This document shows positions 13,326-28,300 of a stretch of DNA of 64,000 nt, piece by piece. The notes under the pieces are model-generated. The model saw only the letters and a program-made list of their open reading frames with translations. It ran no database searches and was not told the origin of the DNA. The number at the start of each line of letters is the position of its first letter. Within the stretch, counting starts at the first letter, position 1. This DNA is from Chlorocebus sabaeus (lineage: Eukaryota; Chordata; Mammalia; Primates; Cercopithecidae): assembly GCF_047675955.1 (NCBI RefSeq), contig NC_132915.1:44498526-44562525 (forward strand), in the 5' to 3' direction. Made by a program: the position numbers and the translations under genes.

Positions 13326-16300
13326 AGACAGGGTCTCACTCTGTCTGTTGCCCAGGCTGCAGTGCAGTGGTGTTATTTCAGCTCACTGCAACCTCTACCT
13401 CCCAGGCTCAAGCAATCCTCCCACCTAAGCTTCCCAAGTAGCTGGGACTACAAGCACATGCCACCATGCCCAGCTAATGTTTTGTATTTTTAGTAGAGAT
13501 GAGATTTTGCCCCTTTATACCCTCAGGGCCTTTATTATAGAAATAGTGTCTCACATACCTGAATAAAGTTACCACATTCTCATTAGTCGCTACTACATCC
13601 TCCTCTGGAAGCATACTCAAAATTGCCGCTTTCAAGAACACGTAAGTTGCCTTGAGAAAAAGAAGGAGCTTATTACAGAACATCCCTAGGTACATAACAC
13701 TTCTACCTTTCAAATCAGAAATGACCTACAAGCCTTCCAGATATAATATTAACAGGCATTAAAGAAATCAGAGGAAATGAAATCTTACAATCCCTGTTCA
13801 AAATGAGAACAACTTTTTTCAATTATCAATAATTTAGACCATTTTTCTATTACACAACTACAGCATTCATAGGTGAGAAAGTGGACAGAATGAACAAGAA
13901 AAAATTATCTCATTGCCCCCAACTTCTCATAAGTGGATCAGAATTAATTTTCATTATCCTGAAAAGCCTGGGCATCAGGGCACTGGGAAGTCTACAAAAA
14001 TTATCAAGATGATTAAGGTTTCATAACTTCGTAAGTCCAGCTCATTTTCAGAGATAAAACCTCACGTTTCAAATAACTTTGTTATTGTTTGGGACAGGGT
14101 CTCACTCTGTCACCAGGCTGGAGTGCAGTGGTGTGATCATAGCTCACTGTAGCCTCGAACTCTTCGACTCAAGCTATCCTCCTGCCTCAGCCTCCCAAGT
14201 AGAAGGGACTCTAGACATGTACCACCATGCCTGGCTAAGGTTTTTATTTTTTGCAGAGATAAAAATCACACTATGTTGCCCTGGCTAGTATCAAACTCCT
14301 GGCCTCAAGCCATCTTCCTGCCTTAGCCTCCCAAAGGACTGGGATTATAGGTATGGGCCATCGTATTTGGCCCTGAAAAGAACTGTGGATGGCTTTTAAG
14401 GCATACAATGCTGAGGACAGTACCTATAAACAGTGGGTACTTAAGGCACATTTCCTCCTTTTGTGAATCTCTAAGTTGAGAAAACACTGTGGTACCATAC
14501 TACCGAGCAAACAGTCCTAAGTGACAATCTTCCTGGCCACATATTAGCAAACAGATGACATTAATGAAAGTATTGCACTTTACCTTGGACCATTTACTCT
14601 CTTTGCAAAGCAGATCTGAATAGTAATATGCCTGCATCCAGTTTTGCTGGAAAACATTAATCCACATTAGCTCCCAGTAGCAGAGATGGTGAAACTGTTT
14701 CCATTCTTCTTGAACTGAAACACATTTTCGAAATACTTCTTGTGCCTGTAAATCAATTGCATGAAGTTGATCATCCAGATATTAGACAAGGAGATAATAA
14801 CCTAATGGGAAAATACATAAAACATTTAGTACAAAAAGGACAAAATTATCACTCATTCAACCTCTCAATATGATGTCATGTTCTTTTCCTTACAGGCAAT
14901 GATACAGTTAAGTTCTGCCTCTTTCTTTAATTTTGCGAGGGGTCTTGACACTTTGTAATGTGGGAGTGGGGAGGTTCCAATCACAGAAGAATACATGTTT
15001 GATCCCATTTGTGTGGAAAAAATGGTTTGTGAATGTATATCCATAAATGGCTCCTTACTTTTCTACTTCTGACCCTGACACTTCCTTTTTTGAGGGAATT
15101 GGTGACTAATTTCCTTTGATAAGGAGCCCACATGTAGTAGACTTGCATGTCATGCAGGGGCTAGCTTCCAAAGTCAGTGTTTAATGCAGAAATTGGTAAC
15201 AGTCACAGTTTCTTGAAAATCCCTGAGCTTATTATTTGGTATATACTACCCTAAAGTGCTTAATGTACTCTGTGTATAAATGTAGACTACATTCAGTAAT
15301 CCATTGCATAGATTTTATACAATAGAATGTATATACAAGTTAAAGTTTTGGCTTTTTACTTATATTGTTTTTTTTCTTTATTTTTGTCTAGTCCATATAG
15401 CTACGTTTACTTTTGTTGAATGAGTAGGTCACAGCTCCACCATACAGACAATTCCCCCAAATAACTCCCACCAAATAAATTACCTCTTCAAGATTCCCTT
15501 TCAGCAACTCTATTCGGGCATGATAAAACAACACGAGTGAGCCCTGCAGAGCAAGGAAGGAAACACACTGTTCAACAGTCAACACTGGCTGATTAATTAT
15601 GGTTGAAACATACACTTTGAAATACTAAGCGTACATTTGGAAACTGCTGGAGGAAGGGTGCCAGGAGACGCTCTGCTTCGGCAACATTCACTTCTCCTGT
15701 ACCTAGAAATTTAACAGGAAAAACCTCAGTCTTCATAAGACATGGGGATATTTATAACTAACTCTCCAAACTTCATTAACATACAGTAAAGACCTACTTA
15801 TGGAAAAGATGAAAACTATTATTTCATCATTTTTATAACTGGGGAATAAAATAAAGACCAGTCTCACCTAAAACTTTAGTTTAAGAAACTGTAGGACATA
15901 CTAATTCTTAAGAATGCAGGTGGCTGTCTCAGATTCCGAATTGGAATTTCTGGTTTTAATAGCAATATTAACTTATTTTCTGTAAAGAAATTTCATTTTC
16001 TGTAAAGAAATCTAATATACAATAAAATAGATCACCTTAATATAGAAATTTTAGCTGAGAACAGATGAAAATTATTTAATGAAAGAAACTAACCTACTCT
16101 TTCCGCTAAATGTCACTATGACAAAGGACACTATTTTCTACCTTTTATTCAAAAAAAAAAAAAAAAAAAGCAAACAGATATGAACTACTAGCTTTTGTTG
16201 ATCTTTCTAAATGTTTACTTACTCAGATTAAAAATAATCAACTTTTTGTTTTGTTTTTTAATTTGGAGACAGGGTCTCGCTCTGTTGCCCAGGCTGGATC

Positions 16301-19300
16301 CAGTGCAGTGACGTGATCATAGCTCACTGCAGCCTCAAACTCCTGGGTTCAACCGATCCTCCCACCTCAGCCTCCCAAGTAGCTGGGATTACAGGTGTAA
16401 CCCACCATGTCTGGCCAAGATAATCAATGTTCAATGAAACAATCTAATTCAGATCTTACCAAGTATTAGGGAGATGTAAGTATGAAAAGCTAAGATGGTT
16501 AAGCAGCACAGTGCAGACCTCATGCTTTTTCCTGAGGCACCTTCGCGTAACTGCAGGAGGCCCAACTCCTATGGGAATTAAACGCATTTTAGAAAGAGAA
16601 CACGGCTGGAAAATCATATTCAGAAACTTTTTAAACATTTTTATATATCGGGGGGTTACAAGTACAGATTTCATATATTATGCTGTGGTGAAGTCTGGGC
16701 TTTTCGTGTACCCATCACCCCACAAGTGAACATCATACCCAACAGGAATTTTTCAACCCTCTCTTCCCCCACCCCTCCCACCTTTGGTGGCCTCCAATGT
16801 CTATTATTCCACTTTGTATGTCCATATGTACCATTGTTTAGCTCCCATTTATAAGTGAAAACGTGGTATTTGACTTTCTATTTAGAAACTCTTTAATTTT
16901 GAGACAGAGTCTCATTCTGTCACCCAGGTTGTAGTAGTGGCACAATCATGGCTCACTGCATCCCCCACCTCTCCAGACTCAGGTGATCCTCCCACCACAG
17001 CCTCCCGAGTAGCTGTGACTACAGGTGTGTACCACCACGCCCAGTTAATTTTTGTATTTTTTGTAGAGACAGATTTTAACATGTTACCCAGGCTGCTCTC
17101 GAACTCGTGGGCTCAAGCGATCCACCCACCTCAGCCTCCCAAAGTGCTGGGATTACAGGCGTGAGCAACCATGTCTGGCCTATTCAGAAACTTTAAAATG
17201 CTAGTTCATATATCCTTATCCTCCATGAAGGTGGAGTTTCTTTTTAAAGGAACTAGAATGGTGGTAATGCCTAACTAGAAATGAACCTTATCAAACTTGC
17301 ATAAGACACTCTCATAAATCCTTTTATATCATGTGATTCTAAAGAGAGAAAAGGGCTGTGTTCATTTCATGGAGATACTCTATTTCTCTGAGAGAAATAT
17401 TCACTAAAACATATTGAGGATTTAAGTGCAAGGCACTATGGTGGGTATGAACAAACATGGTCTATGTCTTCAGAGATTTTCCTATCAAATAGAGAAGACA
17501 GTATGTGAACACAATGACCTTATTAGAATATGGAGAGAGATTGTAAGAAGGATAAATAGACAATTCTGAAAGTCAGGAAGGCTTGAGCCTCACTGAGGGA
17601 GTATGAGGGACAGCTTTGTGAGATAGGTGGCATTTATCTCAACCCTAGTGGATGGAGGAGCTCTTGAGAGATAATTATTTGGGAGGAAGCCAGTTGGGGA
17701 GGATATCCAAAACAGAGAAAAGCAAAAGCATGGAAACAAAAGCACAGGACTTGCTGGGGAACAACCGATTGCCCAGTTTAACAGGAGTACTGGGAATGTG
17801 AGGAATATGGGTAGCATGGCTGGAAACACTGGCTGGAATCAGACCATGGGGTCCCTGAAGCCACTCATAGTTTGAACTTTATTCGAGAGGCAATTCAGAG
17901 CCTCTGAAGGAATCAGGTAGAAGGTGAACAGTTAAGGAGAAGGGTGACCATGAAACACAGAGTCAGAATGGACAACATTATGAAGGAATCACCATAAACA
18001 CACCATAGCTCATGAAGAACGTGGACAGTAGAAAAAACAGGAAAAAAAGCGATAGCTGCTTATACTTGCTCTCACACATTTCCCAAAACCTGCTCTTTTA
18101 ATCGACACTTTTTGCCATGAGGCAACTCTTATAATAGCATATTGAGTGTCATGGTTAATAAATGTGATATATTCACTACCAAACCATAAACACGCAGACA
18201 TTTAATAAACAAAACTCATGAAACACATATTTCGTCATTTAGTTTTATAAAGAAACTTGTGGAAACACATGGAAATCCAAAATACTGCATCGTATTTGAT
18301 CCATGAAAATCATAAAATATTAGACAGGGAAATCCAGCTAATTTCTTCATCTTAAGGAGGGCAACTCTGGGGCTGCTTAACTATTAAGAAAGCATAGGAA
18401 AGCATGTGAGAGTAGTAAGATCTAGCAAGAAGCAATATTAGCAACACATAATTTTTCATCCAAGAATTTGGATAACAAGGGTGAACATTTTTAACTTTCA
18501 ACAGAAAAACTACATCTAACTCCTGAAAAATGTGATCAAGAATCAAAGGCTTATTTTCTGTCCCACAAACAAATTGCCAATAATTATCAAGCCAGTTATG
18601 CAGACATGTTGCATTGCCCTCATATTCAATAAATAATATTTAATCTTCCCTGTCAAAATTAAGATAAAATTAAATTTGTACCCTATTTCCAGAAAATCCA
18701 ATAAATTCCAGTAGTCTGATAATCCTTGCTGGTAAAAGGGACAGCATCTGTAAGAAAAAAAATATACAGTGTACTTATGTGTTAGTGTTTCTAACTGCAA
18801 ACAAATTTAACTGACAGTTTTAATGCTTCAATAATGTGAAAAATTGGAAACAAGTTTTAACCACCAGATATTTCTGTGACCACATATTGTAACAATCATT
18901 TATGAATAAATTTTATTTAGCTATAACAATGAACCTTTAAAAAGTTTTGTTTTAAGGCTGGTCTTTCCAGTGTTCTCTATAGAATAGTGGGAACTTTGAT
19001 GTGGTGTGATGAAGTGACAAGAAGGCAACCCCTCAAAGCCCAGGTCCAGGCAAGGTTTCTTAGTTTCCTTTCCCAGAAGCAAAAATCAGTCACAGTCTGT
19101 GAGATGTGTAGACACCACCCAGAAGTGGGCAGCTGCAGCACTACCACTTCTCTTTGGGATACTCCTGAAGGACAGTGGTGAGGGAATATCCTTCCAGTGG
19201 GCAGAACCTTGGGCAGTGCACCTGGTTATGTACCATGCTTGAAAGGAGAAATGGCCAGATGTGCAATTATATATGCTGATTCAGGGGATGTAGACAATGG

Positions 19301-22300
19301 TTTGGTTGGATGGGCACGGGCTTGGAAAGAACATGATTGGAAAACTGGTGACAAAGAGGTCTGGGGAAGAAGTATGTGGACAGATCTTCCTGAACGGGCA
19401 GAAAATGTTCCCATGTGGATACACATCAAAAGATGACCTTAGCAAAAGAAGATTTTAACAACCAATTGGATAGGATGGTTCACTCTGTGGGTACCAGTCA
19501 GCCTCTTTCCCAATCATCACCCACGGGTTCGTAAGCAAAGTGGCCAAAGCGGCACATACACTCATGTGTATACTTCTCTTGACCACTTTATTTTTTCACT
19601 AATTCCAGTGAACCATCAACAAAACTTAAAAATCTCTTAATAACATATTGGAATTTGACAGATTACTACTCAGACTTCAAATCCTCAGGGATCATCAAAA
19701 ATCATTCCTCAAGTTATACTGGTCCCTCACACATTTTCAATTCCAGAGCCGTCACTGTCATTGCAACAATATTTCCAATGTGGAAATGGAAATGGATTCC
19801 ACTGTTCCTTGTTACCAAAATCTTACTAGTCTATTCAGAGTGCCACAGGCTTCCCTTACATTTTACAATCCAAAGCTACTCTGAGCATGTGTGGAACTTC
19901 ATAACACACTGGGTCACAGTGCCGGAAAACTGATCCCACTCTAGCTGTTTGTCAACCAACCCAGGGAGAGGTTCAGGATGAGGTTCAAATGCAGTGGAGA
20001 AGGCACAGATAACCTTAGGTTCTTCTGCAAAAGTTCTGGTTTCTATATAGTGATTTCCTTACCAAATTAAAGGCCCCAGTGCCAAGCTTGACACCGCCTT
20101 CAAACTCATAGAAGAATTCCTGCTGAAGTTTGTTCTTCTGAATTTCATGCAGGATAGAAAGACATTCTCTGGATTGAAGAAAAAAAGTGATAGCGTAAGT
20201 TGACCATGACTCTGAAAATAAATATTAAATCACATTTTACAATTACATACTGTAAAATAAATGTCATTAATTAAAATACCATCAAAATTTTAAATGGATG
20301 ATGCTGTGCTGAGTTTACTGTTAAGGATACTAGGTAATAATCATCAAGGAAAAAGGAGACACTCATTTTTACAGTGTCTAGCAGAACCAGTGTTTCTGGG
20401 CTTAAAGAGAGGGTTCATCCATTGGCAAGCACCAGCTAGGAGCCACAGGACCACAGGCTGCCATCCCACAGCTTCCAGCAGCATCTTACAGCAGACTGCT
20501 TGAGAGGGCTCAGCTCCTCAACCACTGCACACACTGCAGCCCAAGGAAATGAAATGCTACTAGCAAGAAGATCTGAACTTCAGTGTGACTGCCATCATCT
20601 CATATAGACCAAATAAATTAGGGCTTGGGACCAGGACAGACTGAAAACAACAAAGCAAAGGCCATCACGATGGCCCCATCTGTCCTCTGCTTTCTTCCTG
20701 CTCCATCCATGCATATCTTTCCAACTTCTCACTATATTTTCTAAGTATTTCTCTCTTGCCTGTTCACATTATCTTCAAAAGGCAAATCTTTACCAGAGAA
20801 ATACAAACTAAAACAATGAGAAAAATATAAAAATTGATAACTGGGAATTGCTTATCAAATTGACAATTTTTTTTAATAATAAGGAATATTGAGATATCAT
20901 GTATCACCTGGTGTGATCCAATTATAAAATGTGCAACTACACCTGTGATCCAGTCTAGCCAAATATTTTTAATCTGAATCTAGCAAGCCTATAGACCTAA
21001 CTTCCAGTTTACAAAAAACTTAAGGGTTTAGAGAGTCAATTCAGATGCCCACCAGCCTACAAGTATCCCCTGCTGTCATTTCCCCTGAGTCATTTATTTT
21101 TTATTATGGTGTATTTTGCCAAATAAAATGATGCATGTTTATTTGGTCAGCTCAATGAATTTCCTCTGATTTCTGATTTTATGCCATGGCTAAAAGGCCT
21201 TTGAAACTGATATCATGTACCTAATGATATCATTTCTATGGTATGTTTGCCATAGATTCATAATCTGAATTTAATCGTGAAGAAACATTAGAAAAGTCCA
21301 CATTGATGGTTGTTTTACTAAATAACTGGCTAGTTTATTCTTTTAAAGTGTCAACATCATTAAAGACAAAGACTGAGGAACTATTCCGGATGAAAAGAGA
21401 CTCAGGAGACATGACAGCTAAACTCAGTATCCAGGATCCCAGGTTGGATCCTGAGCCAGAAAAAGGGCATTGATGAGACAACTGGAGAAATGTAAGTAAA
21501 GGCCATGGAGTAAATATTAATACTGTATCCATGTCAGTGTCCTGATTTTAATCATTGTAATGTGCTTCCACAGAATATTAACATTTGTAAATCTGAGTGA
21601 AGGCTATATGGAAATATTTTGTAAAAATTTTCAAATTATTTCAAACTGAAAAAACAAAAAATAAAAAAGTTTAAAGCCTTTATATTTAAGAATTATAAAA
21701 ACACTTTCTTAATGTTTCCTGCTAGAATTCTTTTTAAATCTTTTAATATTAAACTTATATGGACTTTTTTCGTCTTAATGATTTTTCCATAAAATGAACA
21801 ATTTTCCCAAAAACACTTCCTAAAGTACCTATCTTTCTTCACTGTTTTGAAAGGGCCTATGTATATAAAGGAATTTAGTATATTTTGAATTCCCAGGTAA
21901 GTGTGTGTGTGTGTGTGTGTAAATCCATGCATGCACATACACACGCTGTCTCTTTCAAAAACCCTGCGGTTCATTTCACTGCTATGGAAAGGCACACCTT
22001 GTTTTATTGCACTTCACTGTATTGCACTGTGTTGAGCAAGCGTATTCGAGCACATTCCAACAATACGTGTTCACTTTGTGTTTCAGAGTCACATTTTAGT
22101 AATTCTCATAAAATTTCCAAACTTTTAAATTATTATTGCACCTGTTAATGGTGATCTGTGATGGGAGACCTTAAATGTTACTGCTACTGTAACTGTTTGA
22201 GGGGGCCATGAACCACAGCCATATGAGACAGAGAAAGTTCTCAATAAATGTTGTGTGTGTTCTAAACAGACTGCTCTTCTGACAGGTTGCTCCCTCATCT

Positions 22301-25300
22301 CTCTCCTCAGGCCTCCCTGTCCCCTGAGACAAAACAATATTGAAATTAGGCCAATTGGTAACTCTGCAGTGGCCTCTCAATGTTCAAGTGAAAGGAAGAG
22401 TCGCCCCTCTCTCACTTGAAATCAAAACCTAGAAATAATTAAGCTTAGTGAGGAAGGCATGTCAAAAGCCAAGACAGGCTGAAAGCTAGGCCTCTTGTGC
22501 CGAACAGTCAACTTGTAAGTGCAAAAGAAAAGTTCTTGAAGAAAATTAAAAGTGCTACTTCAGTGAATGCACAAGTGATAAGAAAACAAAACAGTCCTAT
22601 TGCTGATATGGAGAAAGCTGCAGTGGTCTGGAGAGAACAAACAGCCCACAACACTCCCTTAAGCCAAAGCCTAATCCAGAACAAGATCCTAACTCTTTAA
22701 CTCTATAAAGGCTGAGAGAGATGAGGAAGCTGAAGAAAAAAAACTTGGAAGCTAACAGAGGTTGGTTCATGAATTTAAGGAAAGACACCATCTCTATAAC
22801 ATAAAAGTGCAGCCAGGCACGGTGGCTCACACCTGTAATCTTAGCACTTTGGGTGGCCAGGGTGGCTGGATCATGAGGTCAGGAGTTTGAGACCAGCCTG
22901 GCCAAGCATGGTGAAACACTGTCTCTACTAAAAATACAAAAATTAGCCCGGCATGGTGGTGCACACCTGTAGTCTCAGCTACTCGGGAGGCTGAGGCAGG
23001 AGAATCACTTGAACCTGGGAGGCAGAGGTTGCAGTGAGCTGAGATCGTGCCACTGCACTCCTGCCTGGGCAAGAGAGCGAGACTCCATCTCAAAAGACAA
23101 AAAAGTACAAAGTGAAGCAGCAAGTGCTTACGTAGAAGCAGTAGCAAGTTATCCAGAATATCTAGCTAAGATCACTGATAAAGGTGGCTGCACTAAACAA
23201 CAAATTTTCAATGTAGACAAAATGGTCTTCTATTGGAAGAAGAGGCTATCTAGAACTTTCATATCTAGAGAGGAGAAGTCAATGCCTGGCTTCAAAACTT
23301 CAAAGGTCAGCCTGACTCTTGTTAGGGGCTAATGGAACCGGTGACTTTAAATGGAAGCCAGTGTTCATTTACTATTCCAAATATCTGAAGGCCCTTAACA
23401 ATTGTCCTAAATCTACTCTGCCCGTGCTCTATAACTAAAACAACAAAGCCTGGATGATAGCACATCTGTTTATAGCATGGTTTACTAAATATTTTCAGTC
23501 TACTGTTGAGATCCACTGCTCAGGAAAAAAAAAAAAAAATTATTTCAAAGTATTATTACTCACTGAAAATGCACCTAGTCACCTAAGAGTTCTGAAGGAG
23601 ATGTATGCAAGGATTCTATTGTTTTCATGCCTACTAACACAACATCCATTCTGCAGCCCAAGGATCAAGGAGTAATTTTGACTTTCAAGTCTTATTATTT
23701 AAGAAGCACACTTTATAAGGCTATTGCTGCCATAGTAATTCCTCTAATGGATCCAGGGAAAGGAAATAGAAAGCCTTCTGAAAAGGATTCATCATTCTAC
23801 ATGTCACAGAGAACATTCATGATTCATGGAAGGAAGTCAAAATGTCCACATTAACAGGAGTTTGGAAGAAGCAGTTTTCAACTCTCTATGATCATTTTGA
23901 GGGATTCAAGACTGGTGGAGAAAGTAACTTCAGAGGTGTTAGAAACAGCAAGAGAACTAGAATTAGAAGTGGAGCCTGAAGATGTGACTGACTGCTGCCA
24001 TCTCATGATGAAACTTTAATGGATGAAGAGTTGCCTCTTTGGATGAACAAGAAAGTAGTTTCTTGAGATAAAATCTACTCCCGGTAAAGATGCCGTAAAC
24101 ATTGTTGAAATGACAACAAAGGATTTGTAATATTAAATAAACTTCGCTGATAAAGCAGCAGCAAGATTTGAGAGCATGGACTCTAATTCTGAAAGAAGTT
24201 CTCCTGTGGGTAAAAGGCCATCGAGCAGTATTACGTGCTACAGAAAAATCTTTTACGAAAGGAAAAGTCAATAGGTATGGCAAGCTTCACTGTTGTCCTT
24301 TTTTTAAAAATTGCTATAGCCACCCCAACCTTCAGCAACCACTACCCCGAATGTCAGCACCCATCAACATGGAGGCAAGACCTCCACCAACAAAAACATT
24401 ATGACTTGCTGAAGGCTTAGATAATTGTTAGCATTTTTTTTAGCAAACAGTGTTTGTCAATTAGGGTATGTATATTTTGTAGACATCATGGTATTGGCAG
24501 ACTTAATAGAATACAGTACAGTATCAACATTTTTTTTTCTTTTTTTGAGACGGAGTCTCACTCTGTCGCCCTGGCTGGAGCGCAAGCTCCGCCTCCCGGG
24601 TTCACACCATTCTCCTGCCTCAGCCTCCCAAGCAGCTGGGACTACAGGCACCGGCCACCGTGCCCAGCTAATTTTTTGTATTTTTAGTAGAGACAGGGTT
24701 TCACCATGGTCTCAATCTCCTGACCTCGTGGATCTGCCCGCCTCAGCCTCCCAAAGTGCTGGGATTATAGGCGTGAACCACCGCGCCCGGCCCATAACTT
24801 TTATATGCACAAGGAAACCAAAAAGTTTGTGTGACTCACTTTATTGCAATATTCACTTTATTGTAGTGGTCTGGAACCCAAAATATCTCTGAGGTATACC
24901 TGTATGTCTTTGCCTCTACAGGCCTATTTTAATTCCTTTAGTATTTTTAAGTTTTGATGACTAAAACAGCAATTAGCATTGAATTTAACATTTGTTTATA
25001 TTTTCTAAAAATACTTCACAAAGAAATCATAGAACAGCATGTCAGGTACCCAAGATCTACCACCCCTTTCCAGGATTTTGAATGAAACACAGTTTTGTGA
25101 AAGGATTTTCAATGGAAGTACCTCTTAAAATACTAAATTTTGGTTGTGCTACCAGTAATGGCGGGGTAGCTTATGTCAGATTAACTTTCCCACAAATAAC
25201 TACCATAAATTCTGGAAAAATATAAAATATACATTTGAAACATATTTTCACACAGTGGAAAATGAAGGGAAAAAAGTAGGAGTCTCAGGAGAGAAGAAAG

Positions 25301-28300
25301 TAAGAATGGGGCAGAAAAAAAGTTTGAAAAATTATGACCACAAATTTCTCAAAACTACACTTGGGCACATCCTAGTCAAACTACTGAGACCCAAAGATAC
25401 AAACGAGTCAGTCTTCAAAAAAGCCAGAAGAGAAGACACATTATATATAGGGGAACAATAATACAATGAAAACTGAATAACAGAGGCTTTAATACAATGG
25501 GAAGCCAGTTTTAAAGAGCTGAAAGAAGGAAAAACTCATCAACCCAGAATACTGTAGTTAGCAAAAATAACCTTGAAAAGAAAAAGTAAAAAGTAAATAT
25601 ATTTTAACATAAATGAAAACAGAATTTGTTAAAAGCTGACACCCATAAGAAATGCTAAAGGAAGTTCCTCAGTCTGAAAGTAAACAGGAAATATATTTAC
25701 CATTTTGAATAAGAATATGAAATATGGTAAGAATATGGGTAAAGAGAGAACACTACAACATATAACCGATTAAAGGGAAAGTCTGACACTGTATTGTAGG
25801 GTTTATAATATATGTAAGTGTGCTATACATCATAAAACTAGCATAAAGGGTCAGGAGCAGTGGCTCACACCTGTAATCCCAGCACTTTGGGAGGCCGAGG
25901 CGGGTGGATCACGAGGTCAGGAGTTCGAGACCAGCCTGGCCAATATGGTGAAGCTCCATCTCTACTAAAAATACAAAAATAACCGGCCATGATGGTACAT
26001 GCCTGTAGTCCCAGCTGCTCGGGAGGCTGAGACAAGAGAATTGCTTGAACCCAGGAGGCAGAGGTTGCAGTGAGCTGAGATCGCACCACTGCACTCCAGC
26101 CTGGGCAACAACAGAGCAAGACTCGGTCTCAAAAAAAAAAAAAAAAAAAAGGCATAAAGGACAAAATGTGGTAAATGAAATTACACTTTTGCAGAGTTCT
26201 TACAATTTATGTCCAGTGCTACAATATGAACTCTAACTTGACTGTAATAAGTTAAAAAGAATATTATAAACACTAAAGCAACCACAAAAAAAAAAGAGAG
26301 TATAGCTAAGAGAACAACAGTTTTAAAAATGTTATTAAAGCAAAAGAAGACAGGGAAAAAGGGTGAGAGAACAGATGAGGCAAAGAGAAAAAGCAAAATG
26401 GTAGTAACAAGTGCAAACATATCAACTGCCCAACTATATGCATCTACAAGAAATACAATTTAAATATTTAAAAATACAATTTAAATATGAAAACAAAAAT
26501 AGGTTTAAAGTAAAAGAATATATACCATGCAAAGACTAATTATAAAAAGCATGAGTGCCTATATGAATATTAGACATAACAGATTTCAAGACAAGGAATA
26601 TTACCAGAGTTAAATAGAGACATTTCAAGATGAAGAAAAGGTTAATTCATTAGGAAGACAGAACAATTATAAATACATATTATATGAGCCTGACAACAGA
26701 GCTCCTAAATATATGAGGCAAACACTGACAGAACTAAAGGAAGAAAGGGATGACTCTAGATTCAAGCTTAGAGACTTTAACACTGAGTAAATAAAAGACA
26801 ACTGAATAAAAATCAATAAGGATGGCCGGACGAGTGGCTCATGCCTGTAATCCCAGCACACTGGGAAGCCGAGGCAGGCGGATCACGAGGTCAGGAGATC
26901 AAGACCATCCTGGTTAACACAGTGAAACCCTGTCTCTACTAAAATTACAAAAAATTAGCCGAGCGTGGTGGCGGGCGCCTGTAGTCCCAGCTACTCGGGA
27001 GGCAGAGGCAGAAGAATGGCATGAACCCGGGAGGTGGAGCTGGCAGTGAGCCGAGATCGTACCATTGCACTCTAGCCTGGGTGACAGAGCGAGACTCCAT
27101 ACCAAAAAAAAAAAAAAAAAAAAAATCAATAAGGATACAAATAATACTATGGTCACCTCAGCTGAACATTTCCATTTACTGCAGAAAGTTCTACTGGGTA
27201 GTGCTGCTCTGGAATCTCTACCAAAGATATTACTATAATTTTAAATTTATAAATTGTTCAAAGGAGAAATTCACATTATCTAATCAGAAATTATGTCAGT
27301 AGCTTTATTTTCAACTAATTTGCTCTTAAAGTTGTATCTAAACTTAAATTCTGTTGTCCTATAACACTGAATACACACTCAGCAAAAAATCAAGTTCATT
27401 TTTACCAACACGAAATAAAAACTCCTAGTCAAACTTAATTTAGGAGAACTGTGAAGAACAAAGGAGTATATAGCACAGAATTATTTACAAATCACATCTT
27501 ACTTTTTAACTTACTTATATATTTGGTAACTTGTTCTAATTTTGAGTCCACCTTTGATGAAGTTGATCATATTTTCATCCTGAAAATAATTCAGTTAAAA
27601 AATTAGATTATTTAGCAAACAAGTTTAAATTGTCCCCACAGTTGTGTGTTTGTGTGATTAGAAAAACAAAAACAAACAAAAATGTATTTTGAGGACATAA
27701 TTTTGAAATTAACACATACTCTTGCTTTACATTCAAAAGTTTTGGGGGTACTTTTTCTTCCACATTAGAGGACAACAAAAAGAAAATACTTGTAAAATCC
27801 TTCAATTATTTTATATTACTAAGGAGGTAATCCTCACCAATTAGGGCCCATATGTGGTCCAAATTATTTTAATAAACATCGACACCTACCGAGCTATTTT
27901 CTTGTGGGTTTAACAGAATCTAAACTGGATGACTTTACAATCTGCTCTAAGGCCAAACCTTCCAGTACCTTACACCCAGTAAAGGGGACAATGGTCCTTC
28001 TTTCACAGAGTACTTTAGCAGTCAGAGTCTATTTAATGTTGCGAATTTTACTCATACACATTTCCAGGCCCAAAATAACTGGTCTGGTTTTTGAAGTGGC
28101 TGTCACTACTATGCAATTTTGTTTTAGGAAAACAAAACCACTTCAGTTCTGTTTATCTGATGGTCATCGACCATAAAATTGAGGCAGCTGGCCTACATGA
28201 ATGGCATTTTCGGGGTCAGCATTCTAGGATTCTAAGACAATCTCTCAATAAATTACATCAAATAACCACTTGAAGGAAGTTACTCTAATAGATGGTACTA

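Larger units (their letters stand above)
21989..24902 (+). mobile_element. Tigger1 DNA transposon (Tc1/mariner-pogo), near complete
   Basis: Both termini are present: 'ggcacaccttgttttattgc' at the left and the long inverted end 'cactttattgtagtggtctg' to 'gaggtatacctg' at the right, followed by TA. The interior follows the Tigger1 consensus in order, including the transposase gene. Two Alus (22812-23105 and 24530-24792) interrupt it. It is opposite in orientation to TTC39B. Without the Alus it is about 2.36 kb, close to the full-length consensus. Confidence 0.93.

Noticed and set aside
13199..13493. Overlapping 80-91-codon plus-strand frames
   Set aside because: They cross the poly-T and antisense Alu at 13296 and are repeat translation.
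24425..24892. 155-codon plus-strand open frame
   Set aside because: It runs from Tigger1 3' sequence through an antisense Alu and back; the translation is Alu-derived, with no independent gene evidence.
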